From Mycobacterium sp. 050128 (GTDB lineage: Bacteria > Actinomycetota > Actinomycetes > Mycobacteriales > Mycobacteriaceae), in contig NZ_JAZGLW010000001.1 of assembly GCF_036409155.1 (NCBI RefSeq), positions 3,100,001-3,164,000 of the forward strand: a DNA stretch of 64,000 bases, read 5' to 3'. Below are positions 17,405 to 25,357 of this stretch, in pieces. Both the position numbers and the translations under genes were made by a program. The notes under the pieces were generated by a model that saw only the letters and a list, made by a program, of their open reading frames with translations, was not told where the DNA came from and did not search any database. The stretch's first letter is position 1. Each line of letters opens with the position of its first letter.

Positions 17405-17413
17405 TCCCAATAT

Positions 17414-17431
17414 ATGACAGTCAACTGTCAG
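17414..17431 (+). promoter_or_regulatory. Palindromic operator A2 between the TetR gene and P450-2
   Basis: ATGACAGTCAACTGTCAG: arms match at 7 of 8 positions. It lies immediately after the predicted -10 element, over the transcription start of the P450 gene, and 103 bases upstream of the TetR start codon, so it could serve P450 repression and TetR autoregulation. Confidence 0.78.
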
Positions 17432-17479
17432 AGTGATACTTAAGCGCCGGCCGGCGCGGGAAGAGGGGTTTCCGTCTCT

Positions 17480-18676
17480 ATGACCGAGCTCGGCGTCACC
17501 GCAACGCTGAATATCAACGACCTGCCCTTCGCCGAAGACCGCACGCGCGCGTGGCGGGAACTGCGGGAGGCGGGCGAAGCGGTGAGTTCTGGCGAAGAGA
17601 TCGTGCTCACTAGCGCAGAGGCCGTGGAGTTTGCGGCCAAAAGACCCGAGATCTTCTCGTCGGCACAAGCTTTCGACCGCCTTGGGAGCCCCGTCCCGCT
17701 GATACCGATCGCGATCGATCCGCCGGATCACACCCGGTTCCGCCGACTGCTCGATCCGTTCTTCAGCCCCAAGAAGATGGCCGAGCGTGAGCCCGAATTG
17801 CGCAGGCAGGCTGGAGAATTGATCCACGCCATCGTCGCGAGGGGCGAGTGCGACGTGGTGAATGACCTCGCCACACCGTTTCCGTCCCAGGTTTTTCTGA
17901 CGCTATTCGGACTGCCCATGGCCGACCGCGACCGGTTGGTGCGCTGGAAAGACGCGATTCTGCAGTTCACCGATCCGAGCAGCTCCGAAGCCACCCCGGA
18001 GGTGATGGCGCACGCGCTCGAGTTGTTCACCTATCTGAGCGAGCACATCGCCGAGCGGCGCGCCGATTCAACAGGCAGCGACATGCTCACCCAATTGATC
18101 CAAGACACCGACGAGGGGGGAATGTCGGACAACGAAATCCTCGGCCTGTGCTTCATGTTCGTGCTGGCCGGGCTGGACACCGTCACTTCTGCCGTCGGAT
18201 TCTCGTTGGCCAGGCTGGCGGCCGACGCCGAGCTGCGCCGCCGTGTCGCGAACGACTTCACCCTCATCCCGGCATTCATCGAGGACATTTTGCGCGTCGA
18301 CGGACCCGTCCCGTTCGCGCCCCGCGTCACCACCGAGGAGATCGAAGTCGCGGGCAGGGTCGTGCCCAAAGGCACCACGGTCATGCTCAGTTATGGAAGC
18401 GCCGACCGTGATCCGCGGCGGTACTCCGACGCCGACGAGGTCCATCTGGACAGCAAGGTCGTGCACTTCGCCTTCGGGCGCGGGCCGCATCGTTGTCTGG
18501 GTTCACATCTGGCGCGCCTCGAACTTCGACTCATCCTCGAGGAGTGGCACTCCCGCATACCCGAATACACTCTGGCTCAAGACAAGCCGCCGAAAATGCC
18601 GTGGCCTACCGGGACGATGTCGCTGCAATCGGTACCGCTGAACATCAAACCGCCGTCGCGGGATCAGTCGTTCTGA
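17480..18676 (+). CDS. Cytochrome P450 (second)
   Basis: Haem monooxygenase of 398 residues. Canonical haem loop FGRGPHRCLG with the ligand at about Cys339, ExxR as EDILR, and an I-helix AGLDTVTS in which the usual acidic-Thr pair reads Asp-Thr. It is clearly a different subfamily from the P450 at 2134: shorter, and without the extra haem-loop residue. Operator A2 covers its predicted transcription start, so it belongs to the A regulon. It converges on the LLM oxidoreductase gene, 14 bases away. No ferredoxin is adjacent; substrate unknown, presumably the compound handled by the AveC-like proteins and the 19800-25337 operon. Confidence 0.9.
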   Translation: MTELGVTATLNINDLPFAEDRTRAWRELREAGEAVSSGEEIVLTSAEAVEFAAKRPEIFSSAQAFDRLGSPVPLIPIAIDPPDHTRFRRLLDPFFSPKKMAEREPELRRQAGELIHAIVARGECDVVNDLATPFPSQVFLTLFGLPMADRDRLVRWKDAILQFTDPSSSEATPEVMAHALELFTYLSEHIAERRADSTGSDMLTQLIQDTDEGGMSDNEILGLCFMFVLAGLDTVTSAVGFSLARLAADAELRRRVANDFTLIPAFIEDILRVDGPVPFAPRVTTEEIEVAGRVVPKGTTVMLSYGSADRDPRRYSDADEVHLDSKVVHFAFGRGPHRCLGSHLARLELRLILEEWHSRIPEYTLAQDKPPKMPWPTGTMSLQSVPLNIKPPSRDQSF

Positions 18677-18690
18677 CGGTTGCGCGAGTC

Positions 18691-19611
18691 TCACCCGACT
18701 TTCGGGATGATTTCCTCGGCCACCCACTGCATGTGGTCGAGGTAGGCATTGAAACCGTCCAGCGCAGGCGGGTTGACCCAGGTGTCGGTGACGCCGCGTT
18801 CGGCCAGCATGTTGCAGTTGTCGATGACCTGTTGGGCGTTTTGGCCGAATTGTGCATTCGGGTCGTCGACAATCGCGTGCTCTTGACCGATGGAGAGCAC
18901 CGCCAGGCTGTAGAACAGCGAGAACGGCCGGTCGTCGAACCCGGGTTGCGAGCGCAGGTAGTCCATTTTGGCCGGCAGTTCCTCGGGTTTGGTCAGCCAT
19001 GGCGCCCAGCCGTCGCCGAACCGGGCCGCGCGGCGCAGCACCGCATCGGCGTCTCCGCCCATCCATATCGTCGGGTGGGGCTGCGAGATCGGCTTGGGCC
19101 CGAACGCGATGTCGTCGAACTTAACGAAATCGCCGTCGAAGCTTGGCGAATCGCTGTGCCACAACTCGAACATCGCCTCGAGATACTCGTCGGTCATGCG
19201 GCCCCGCTTGTTGAAGGGGACGCCGATCGCGTCGTACTCCTCCTTGAGCCAGCCGACGCCGACGGTAGTCTGGGCGCGACCGCCACTGAGCCAATCGAAT
19301 GTCGCGATCTGCTTCGCGGCGACGATCGGATTGTGCAGCGGCAGGATGATCACCATCGACCCGATGGTGATCGTCGAGGTGGCGCCCGCGACGAAGGCTT
19401 GGGCGGTGGTGGCGTCGAAGTAGTGGTCGCCGGACAACGCGACGTGACCACTCGGGGTGAGAAAGTGTTCGGGCAGGAACACCATCGAATAGCCCAGCTG
19501 CTCGGCATGTTGGGCAACGCGCGCGATGTGGGAACCGGTGAGCTGGTGTTCCCAGGGCTGCGTGATCGCCGCGACGTGCATGCAGTTGGGTAGGTACACG
19601 GTGAATCTCAT
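18691..19611 (-). CDS. LLM-class (luciferase-like) flavin/F420 oxidoreductase
   Basis: TIM-barrel oxidoreductase of 306 residues. Seen are the N-terminal MRFTVYLPN strand, the GYSMVFLPEHF segment, and the GVGWLKEEYDAIGVPF segment typical of mycobacterial F420-dependent family members. Members use FMN or F420 for monooxygenation or hydride transfer, and sequence alone does not decide. The ATG at 19611 has GGAAGGCGCCAA before it; the longer open frame would begin inside operator A3 and is rejected. It is divergent from the 19800-25337 operon, and its predicted promoter (TTGACG, 18-base spacer, TAATGA on the minus strand) contains operator A3. Confidence 0.87.
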   Translation of the reverse strand: MRFTVYLPNCMHVAAITQPWEHQLTGSHIARVAQHAEQLGYSMVFLPEHFLTPSGHVALSGDHYFDATTAQAFVAGATSTITIGSMVIILPLHNPIVAAKQIATFDWLSGGRAQTTVGVGWLKEEYDAIGVPFNKRGRMTDEYLEAMFELWHSDSPSFDGDFVKFDDIAFGPKPISQPHPTIWMGGDADAVLRRAARFGDGWAPWLTKPEELPAKMDYLRSQPGFDDRPFSLFYSLAVLSIGQEHAIVDDPNAQFGQNAQQVIDNCNMLAERGVTDTWVNPPALDGFNAYLDHMQWVAEEIIPKVG

Positions 19612-19692
19612 TTGGCGCCTTCCGATTTCATGGCCGGGTGGCGGAGCGCTGACAGGAGGTTCCGGGGGCACGCCGATCGCGACGGTCTCATT

Positions 19693-19710
19693 ATGGCAGT
19701 CTACTGTCAC
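19693..19710 (-). promoter_or_regulatory. Palindromic operator A3 (LLM oxidoreductase promoter)
   Basis: Plus strand ATGGCAGTCTACTGTCAC. On the minus strand it fills the spacer between TTGACG and TAATGA, the likely -35 and -10 of the LLM gene, so binding would directly exclude RNA polymerase. Its centre is 48 bp from that of A4. Confidence 0.75.
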
Positions 19711-19740
19711 ACGTCAAGACGGATGCGCCTGGCATTGACT

Positions 19741-19758
19741 ATGGCAGTGGACTGTCAT
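19741..19758 (+). promoter_or_regulatory. Palindromic operator A4 (promoter of the 19800-25337 operon)
   Basis: ATGGCAGTGGACTGTCAT, placed directly after TTGACT (19735-19740) and overlapping TAATGT (19758-19763), that is, filling the 17-base spacer of the predicted promoter. It ends 41 bases before the GTG of the first gene of the operon. Confidence 0.78.
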
Positions 19759-19799
19759 AATGTGACTGTGACCCCTGGCTGTTGCGAAAGGCGTGTTGC

Positions 19800-20165
19800 G
19801 TGGATCCGAACCTGTTCATTGCGCTCACCAATCCGATCGAGGGCGAAGATGATGCCTTCAACAAGTGGTATGACGCTCAGCACGTGCCAGAGGTTCTCGA
19901 AGTTCCCGGAGTCGTTGCGGCGCAACGGTATGACATTACCGAGCTGAAGGTTCCCGACGACCCCGACCTGCCGGCTCAGTTGCCGCCGCCGACGCATCGC
20001 TACATGGTGATCTACGAGCTGGACAACGAGCCCGAGGTCGTGATGGCGGAGTTCCTGAAGCGCGTCGTAGCCGGCACACTTTCGTTGGGGGAGTGGCTAG
20101 ATCTGACCACGGTGTCCCTTACCGGGTGGGCACCGCGGGGCGAACGCGTGCTGGCGGAGCGCTAG
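19800..20165 (+). CDS. Dimeric alpha/beta-barrel protein, EthD/DUF4286-like
   Basis: A 121-residue protein beginning LFIALTNPIEGEDDAFNKWYD and continuing HVPEVLEVPGVVAAQRYD, the pattern of small ferredoxin-like dimeric barrel proteins (EthD/DUF4286 type). These occur in P450 and aromatic-degradation clusters and may bind or isomerise hydrophobic intermediates; no catalytic residue can be assigned. GTG at 19800 chosen because the family opening follows directly; a TTG six codons earlier is also open. It is the first gene of the A4-controlled operon, and its stop shares a base with the next start (TAGTG). Confidence 0.7.
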   Translation: MDPNLFIALTNPIEGEDDAFNKWYDAQHVPEVLEVPGVVAAQRYDITELKVPDDPDLPAQLPPPTHRYMVIYELDNEPEVVMAEFLKRVVAGTLSLGEWLDLTTVSLTGWAPRGERVLAER

Positions 20166-20773
20166 TGGGCGAGTTGCTCGCCCGCATTCACGCCCAGCGC
20201 GCGTGTCGGCGCTTCGATCCGGACGGCAAGGTGCCCGATTCCGACGTCGAGCAGATACTGGCAGCCGCGGTGCACGCGCCGAGCGCGGAGAATACCCAGC
20301 CTTGGACGTTCATCGTGGTCCGCGATGACAGCAACCGCGCGCTGCTGGCCGCGTGGTGGACGGAGACGTGGAATGCCGGCGGCGGCGACTTCGTCAGGCA
20401 AAGCGTCGAAGACAAGGTGCTGGTCGCCGACCTCGAATTCGGTTTTAGCAAAGGCGGCTTCGCCGCGGCACCGGTTGTCATAGTGGTGTGCGCCGACACG
20501 GATCGCGTGCCGGAGATCTATGCACCGTCGTCGATCTACCCTGCCGTGCAGAACATGCTGCTTGCCGCCGCCGACCTGGGATATGGCTCGTGTCTGACCA
20601 CCGGTCTGACCACCTTTGGTGTCGATCGGGTGCGGGAACTGCTGCAGCTGCCGCAGAACCTGATACCGATGGCCGCGGTCTACGTGGGCGTGCCCGCGCT
20701 CAAGCTTTCACCACCGCGCCGCCGCCCGGCGACGTCGGTGACCTACCGTGAGGGTTTCGGTAACCCGTGGTGA
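20165..20773 (+). CDS. Nitroreductase-family FMN protein
   Basis: A 202-residue nitroreductase fold. The N-terminal phosphate-binding segment ACRRFDP, the helix QILAAAVHAPSAENTQPW and the central AVQNMLLAAADLGYGSC motif are typical. Members use FMN and NAD(P)H to reduce nitro groups, quinones or enones. In a degradation operon with a fused acyl-CoA dehydrogenase it might reduce a C=C or quinone intermediate. The GTG at 20165 overlaps the stop of the preceding gene by one base. The end runs to within 20 bases of the acyl-CoA dehydrogenase start, so the two are cotranscribed. Confidence 0.88.
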   Translation: MGELLARIHAQRACRRFDPDGKVPDSDVEQILAAAVHAPSAENTQPWTFIVVRDDSNRALLAAWWTETWNAGGGDFVRQSVEDKVLVADLEFGFSKGGFAAAPVVIVVCADTDRVPEIYAPSSIYPAVQNMLLAAADLGYGSCLTTGLTTFGVDRVRELLQLPQNLIPMAAVYVGVPALKLSPPRRRPATSVTYREGFGNPW

Positions 20774-20792
20774 CGAGAATGGAGAGTTGCCA

Positions 20793-22943
20793 ATGCCATT
20801 GGCGATAACGGAGGACCACCGCGCGCTCGCCGAAGTCGCGGCCGCGATGGTAGCCGGGCGCGCGGGCACCGCGGGTGCGCGCCGTGTTCTGCTCGACCGC
20901 GACAAGACTGATCGGTGGTGGTCCACCGACGGACTCTGGAAGGAAATGGTCTCTACCGGATGGCTTGGCCTGCATCTCGACGAACGGTTCGACGGTCAGG
21001 GTTACGGACTGCCTGAACTGACGGTTGTGCTGGAGCAGCTCGGTCGCGCCGCGCTGGGCGGACCCTTCCTGCCCACGGTCGCGGTGTCCGCGGTGATCGC
21101 CGAGGTAGGGACCGACGAGCAGCGTGAACGGTGGTTGCCGCGGCTGGTATCCGGTGACGTGGTCGCGGGTATCGGCACGAACAGCGCTGTCGTCCTTCGC
21201 GATTCGATGGTCTCAGCCGCTGCGGTGCCCGCCCTGGCCGAGGCGGCCGCCGACCTTTTCTTGCTTGCATCCGGCGACGACCTCGTCCTGGTGCAGGCCG
21301 GTGACGGGGTCAGCATCCGAACCATTGGCTCAGTGGATCAGCTGTTCGCACCGGTGATCGTGGTCAACCTGAGCTCCGCGCCGGTTTGTGAGATCTTCCC
21401 AGGCGCTGCCGGGACAGCGACACGCATTCTTCGGCTGCTGGCCGCGGCCGAAGCCGTTGGCGGGCTGGGCGCGTGCACCGAGATGGCGACGACCTACGCA
21501 GCCACACGCGAGCAATTCGGCAGACCTATCGGCTCGTTTCAGGCGGTCAAACATCACTGCGCGAACATGCTGGTCGATACCGAGCTTGCCACCGCCGCAA
21601 CATGGGATGCCGCGCGCGCTGTCGGCGTCGAGGCCGAACTGGCGGCGACGATGGCCGCCGGACACGCGTTGACGGCATATCAGCGGGTGGCGCTGCAGAA
21701 CGTGCAGGTGCACGGCGGCATCGGCTATACCTGGGAGCACGATGCCCACCTCTACATCAGGCGGGCCACCGTGCTGCAGGCGCTCGCCGGCGATCGGGAT
21801 GCACTGCGGGACAAGGTGATCGCGCTGCAACGCGATGGTGTGCGCCGGCGCCAGTCGGTGGACCTGCCCGAGGGCGCCGAACAATATCGCCAGGCCGCGC
21901 TGGAATTCCGCGCCGAACTAGAGGCGTCCGACGCCGACGATCACCAAAGGCTTTGGGCGCGCAGCGGATACCTGCAACCACACTGGCCGGCGCCGTACGG
22001 ACGGGCCGCGAACAGCGTCGAGCAGTTGATCATCGAGGATGCCCTGGACGGGTTGGACAAACCCAGCCTCGGGCTCGGCGAATGGGTGGTGCCGACGCTG
22101 CTGCAGCACGGAAGCGCCGAACAGGTCGACCGATTGATCTGGCCTAGCCTCGAGGGTGAGCTGCGGTGGTGCCAGCTATTCAGCGAGCCCGGCGCCGGCT
22201 CGGATGCGGCGGCAGTAGCCACCAAAGCAAGAAGAGTCGACGACGGCTGGGTGGTCACCGGACAGAAAGTGTGGACCAGTGACGCGGTGAATTGTCAGCG
22301 TGGGCTGGCCACCGTGCGCACCGATCCGAACGTGCGCAAGCACAAAGGCATTACGGCGATGATCATTGATCTCGCCGATCCGGCGGTACGAATACGACCA
22401 CTCACCGAGATCACCGGCGAGACACTGTTCAACGAGGTCTTCTTCGACGACGTCTTCGTCCCCGATCGTGATGTGGTCGGCGGTGTGAACGACGGGTGGA
22501 CCGTGGCGATGGCGGCCTTCGGCAACGAGCGGGTATCGATCGGCGGTGGCTCGGTCACTATGACCGCCGACGCATTGATCGGTCTATTGGCCCGGCACCG
22601 GCCCGACGACACCGGCTCGGCACGCGACGTCGGTGAACTGCTGATCGAGGCTTACACCCTGGCCACGCTGAACCTGCGGCAGGCGGCGCGGGCCGTCTTT
22701 GACTCCGGGCCTGGAATCGAAGGCAACATCGCCAAGCTCTTCGGGGTCGAGCACGCCCAGCGCGTGGCCGAACTGGCACTGCGTATTGCCGGCCCGGCAA
22801 TCCTGGTCGGTGAAGAGCCCAACGTCGTGCACGACTATCTGTTCAGCCGTTGCCTGACGATCGCCGGCGGCACGTCGGAAATCGTCAGAAACTTGATCGC
22901 CGAGCGCATTCTGGGCCTGCCGCGCGATCCGGCTCCTAAGTAG
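20793..22943 (+). CDS. Fused two-domain acyl-CoA dehydrogenase (FadE34-like)
   Basis: A 716-residue protein made of two acyl-CoA dehydrogenase units in one chain: about residues 1-350 (segments TYAATREQFGRPIGSFQAVKH and HGGIGYTWEHD) and about 360-716 (FSEPGAGSDAA, TGQKVWTSDA, AGGTSEIVRNLIAERILG). This architecture is that of M. tuberculosis FadE34, a fused version of the heteromeric FadE26/27 and FadE28/29 dehydrogenases that act on steroid side-chain CoA esters. The C-terminal motif has Gly where monomeric enzymes carry the catalytic Glu, as in heteromeric types. ATG at 20793 follows GGAGAG; longer open sequence overlaps the nitroreductase gene. Expected to make the 2-enoyl-CoA used by a MaoC hydratase and the Ltp-like protein. 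Confidence 0.88.
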   Translation: MPLAITEDHRALAEVAAAMVAGRAGTAGARRVLLDRDKTDRWWSTDGLWKEMVSTGWLGLHLDERFDGQGYGLPELTVVLEQLGRAALGGPFLPTVAVSAVIAEVGTDEQRERWLPRLVSGDVVAGIGTNSAVVLRDSMVSAAAVPALAEAAADLFLLASGDDLVLVQAGDGVSIRTIGSVDQLFAPVIVVNLSSAPVCEIFPGAAGTATRILRLLAAAEAVGGLGACTEMATTYAATREQFGRPIGSFQAVKHHCANMLVDTELATAATWDAARAVGVEAELAATMAAGHALTAYQRVALQNVQVHGGIGYTWEHDAHLYIRRATVLQALAGDRDALRDKVIALQRDGVRRRQSVDLPEGAEQYRQAALEFRAELEASDADDHQRLWARSGYLQPHWPAPYGRAANSVEQLIIEDALDGLDKPSLGLGEWVVPTLLQHGSAEQVDRLIWPSLEGELRWCQLFSEPGAGSDAAAVATKARRVDDGWVVTGQKVWTSDAVNCQRGLATVRTDPNVRKHKGITAMIIDLADPAVRIRPLTEITGETLFNEVFFDDVFVPDRDVVGGVNDGWTVAMAAFGNERVSIGGGSVTMTADALIGLLARHRPDDTGSARDVGELLIEAYTLATLNLRQAARAVFDSGPGIEGNIAKLFGVEHAQRVAELALRIAGPAILVGEEPNVVHDYLFSRCLTIAGGTSEIVRNLIAERILGLPRDPAPK

Positions 22944-22956
22944 ATCGGAGCGTCGC

Positions 22957-24093
22957 ATGACCTGTGCCGTCGTCGGGATCGGGCGTACCGAGTACTCCCG
23001 TAACTCCGGCCGCACCACCCGCGGGATGGCCGTGGCTGCTTGCCGTGATGCTATCGCCGATGCGGGCCTCACGCCGACCGATATCGACGGTATCTGCACT
23101 TTCATGGCCAACGACTCCGAGCAGCCGATCTACGTTGGGTGGGCGCTGGGTATCGACGAACTGGCCTGGGCCAACGCCATGTATGGCGGCGGCAATCTCG
23201 TGGCTGACCAAATCGCCACCGCCGCCGCTGTCATCGAGGCCGGTATGTGCAAGGCCGTGCTGGTGTACCGGTCGCTCAACGGCCGCTCGGGCTACCGGTT
23301 CGGCCATGTCGAGGGACCGATGCAGGTACAGCACCACGATCAGTTCGATACAGCGTCCGGATTCATGGTGCCGCCGCAGTGGTTCGCGATGTGGGCTCGC
23401 CGTCATCAGCACGAGTACGGTTCGACCAGCGAGGATCTGGGGCATATCGCGATCATTCAGCGCAATCACGCGGGGCCCAACGAGCACGCTCTGCGACGCG
23501 AACCGCTCACTATGGATGACTATCTTGCGGCGCGCTGGATCAACGAGCCGTTCCGGGTACTGGACTGCACGTCGGAGGTCGACGGCGCGGTAGCCGTGCT
23601 GATCGTCGGTGAGGATATCGCTCGTAACACCAAGCAGCCGCCGATGTGGTTGGTCGGATCGTCGAATTCGCAGGGCGGTGCCGGCTGGAGCGAGTGGGAC
23701 GATCCCACCGAGATGTACTCGCGCACAGCAGGTCCCAAGATCTGGGAGAAGACGGGACTGAGTCCGTCGGATATGGACGTGGCCTGCATGTACGACTGCT
23801 TCACCTACACGGTGATGGCCACCATGGAGGGCTTCGGCTTCTGCGAGAAAGGCGAAGTGGGCAAGTTCTTTTCGACCGGACGCGCCACCTACGGCGGCGA
23901 CGTGGTGGTCAACCCGCACGGTGGGTTGCTGTCCGAGGGATACATCCATGGTCTCAATCATCACTACGAGGCTGCGCTGCAGTTGCGCCATGCGGCGGGT
24001 GTACGTCAGGTCAAGGACGCCAAGCTGGCCCTGGTCACCGCGGGCGGCGGGCCCTTCGGCGGCGCGAATGTCTACAGCAAGGAGCACCCGTGA
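22957..24093 (+). CDS. Thiolase-fold lipid-transfer/aldolase protein (Ltp2-like)
   Basis: A 378-residue thiolase-superfamily protein of the SCP-x/Ltp type, with the AVVGIGRTEYS start and the C-terminal NPHGGLLSEGYIHGLNHH motif. In actinobacterial steroid degradation Ltp2 with a DUF35 partner performs a retro-aldol cleavage that releases a C3 unit from the side chain. The adjacent DUF35 gene, overlapping by 4 bases (GTGA), argues for the same complex here. Together with the fused acyl-CoA dehydrogenase upstream and the MaoC pair at 8757-9649 it could complete one aldolytic cycle. Start ATG follows GGAGCGTCGC. Confidence 0.88.
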   Translation: MTCAVVGIGRTEYSRNSGRTTRGMAVAACRDAIADAGLTPTDIDGICTFMANDSEQPIYVGWALGIDELAWANAMYGGGNLVADQIATAAAVIEAGMCKAVLVYRSLNGRSGYRFGHVEGPMQVQHHDQFDTASGFMVPPQWFAMWARRHQHEYGSTSEDLGHIAIIQRNHAGPNEHALRREPLTMDDYLAARWINEPFRVLDCTSEVDGAVAVLIVGEDIARNTKQPPMWLVGSSNSQGGAGWSEWDDPTEMYSRTAGPKIWEKTGLSPSDMDVACMYDCFTYTVMATMEGFGFCEKGEVGKFFSTGRATYGGDVVVNPHGGLLSEGYIHGLNHHYEAALQLRHAAGVRQVKDAKLALVTAGGGPFGGANVYSKEHP

Positions 24094-24500
24094 CGAATCC
24101 TGCACTGGCGGCACCGGTTCCGGTGCCCGACCCCGATTCGGCACCGTACTGGCAGGGCCTGAAGGACGGCAAGTTGATGCTGTGCCGCTGCGACGACACC
24201 GGGAAGTGGATTCATCCGCCGTTGGAGCGCAGCCGGTACACCGGTGGCCCTGTGCACTTCGAGGAGGTCAGCGGCGATGGCACGATCTTCAGCTACATCG
24301 TGATCCGCCAGGCCCTCGTGCCCGGCCGCGTGCCCCCCTATGTCGTCGGGCTCGTCGAACTGGCCGAGCAGCCGGGATTGCGGATCAACGCGGTCATCGA
24401 TGCCGATCCCGCCGATGTCCGGATTGGACAGCCGGTGCGGATGCGCATCGTCGACCTCGGCGAAAGCGGCTACCGCATACCAGAATTCGTCATCAAGTAA
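24090..24500 (+). CDS. DUF35 OB-fold partner with a lost zinc ribbon
   Basis: A 136-residue DUF35 protein encoded directly after the Ltp-like gene, with GTG overlapping its stop. The OB-fold half (GTIFSYIVIRQ, PPYVVGLVELAEQPGLR) is intact, but the N-terminal ribbon reads MLCRCDDTGKWIHPP and then lacks the second Cys pair seen in the other two DUF35 proteins of the window, so it probably cannot bind zinc in the usual way. The tight coupling suggests it is the dedicated subunit of the Ltp-like aldolase. Confidence 0.85.
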   Translation: MTNPALAAPVPVPDPDSAPYWQGLKDGKLMLCRCDDTGKWIHPPLERSRYTGGPVHFEEVSGDGTIFSYIVIRQALVPGRVPPYVVGLVELAEQPGLRINAVIDADPADVRIGQPVRMRIVDLGESGYRIPEFVIK

Positions 24501-24515
24501 GGCTGGGAGCAACAG

Positions 24516-25337
24516 ATGGGCAGAATGGACGGTCGCGTCGCCTTCATCACCGGAGCCGGCAAGGGCCAGGGGCGGTCACACGCTGTCCGGTTGGCCGAGG
24601 AGGGCGCCGATATTGTTGGTGTCGACATTTGTCGCCAACTCGACGGCGTGCTGTATGCGATGGCCACGCCGGAAGACCTCGACGAGACCGTCAATTTGGT
24701 GGAGAAGACCGGTCAGCGGATGATTGCCCGGCAGGCTGATGTCCGCGACCGTAAAACACTTCAGGCCGCTTTCGACGATGGCGTCGCAGAATTCGGCTAC
24801 ATCGATACGGTGGTGGCGAACGCGGGGATCGTACTGAACCGGGTCGACGAGCCCGATCCCGAGGCGGCGTGGGAACTCGGCATCGGCGTGCTGCTCACCG
24901 GTGTGTGGAACACCCTGCAGATCGCGAGCGCCCACATGATGAAGTCCGATCGCGGCGGTGCCATTGTCGCCACCAGCTCGATGGCTGGTCTGAAGGCGCT
25001 GACGGACGGCAGCGGCGGCGCGGACGCGTACGCCGCGGCGAAAATCGGTGTGACCGGACTGGTACGGGCCTACGCACAGCGCATGGCGGCCAAGAACATT
25101 CGTGTCATGGCGATCGCACCGACCGGTGTCAATACCGCCATGATCGTGGAGAACCCGGCGCTGTTCGAGGTGATCGCCCAGAACGAGCATCTCGCCAAGG
25201 CGATGACAAATGCCCTGCCGGTCACGGTGATCGAACCGGCCGACGTCTCGGAAACAGTACTGTTCCTGGTCGCCGACAGTGGCCGGTACTACACCGGCAC
25301 AACGCTAATGCTCGACGCCGGCATGAACATGACCTAG
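24516..25337 (+). CDS. Mycofactocin-coupled SDR
   Basis: A 273-residue short-chain dehydrogenase with the subfamily opening GAGKGQGRSHAVRLAEEGAD, the VVANAGI motif, a catalytic Ser in ATSSMAG and YAAAK as the active-site Tyr/Lys pair. Such SDRs hold nicotinamide cofactor tightly and rely on mycofactocin for reoxidation. It is the last gene of the A4-controlled operon and may oxidise a hydroxyl exposed by the aldolase or by a P450. Its complete active site contrasts with the altered one of the relative at 5218. Confidence 0.9.
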   Translation: MGRMDGRVAFITGAGKGQGRSHAVRLAEEGADIVGVDICRQLDGVLYAMATPEDLDETVNLVEKTGQRMIARQADVRDRKTLQAAFDDGVAEFGYIDTVVANAGIVLNRVDEPDPEAAWELGIGVLLTGVWNTLQIASAHMMKSDRGGAIVATSSMAGLKALTDGSGGADAYAAAKIGVTGLVRAYAQRMAAKNIRVMAIAPTGVNTAMIVENPALFEVIAQNEHLAKAMTNALPVTVIEPADVSETVLFLVADSGRYYTGTTLMLDAGMNMT

Positions 25338-25357
25338 ACGGCTGTTGCCGCACGGAG

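Noticed and set aside
17312..17827. Extended 368-residue version of the TetR gene at 16721
   Set aside because: The extra codons cross operator A2 and the P450 start and have no TetR similarity; AGGAGGAGG precedes the ATG at 17311.
19611..19710. Extended N-terminus for the LLM oxidoreductase starting at 19710
   Set aside because: It would begin inside operator A3 and promoter elements; a good ribosome site precedes the ATG at 19611 and the family N-terminus starts there.
16721..19710. A single bidirectional control site only for TetR and P450-2
   Set aside because: Matching palindromes at 15624, 19693, 19741 and 26504 show a wider target set.
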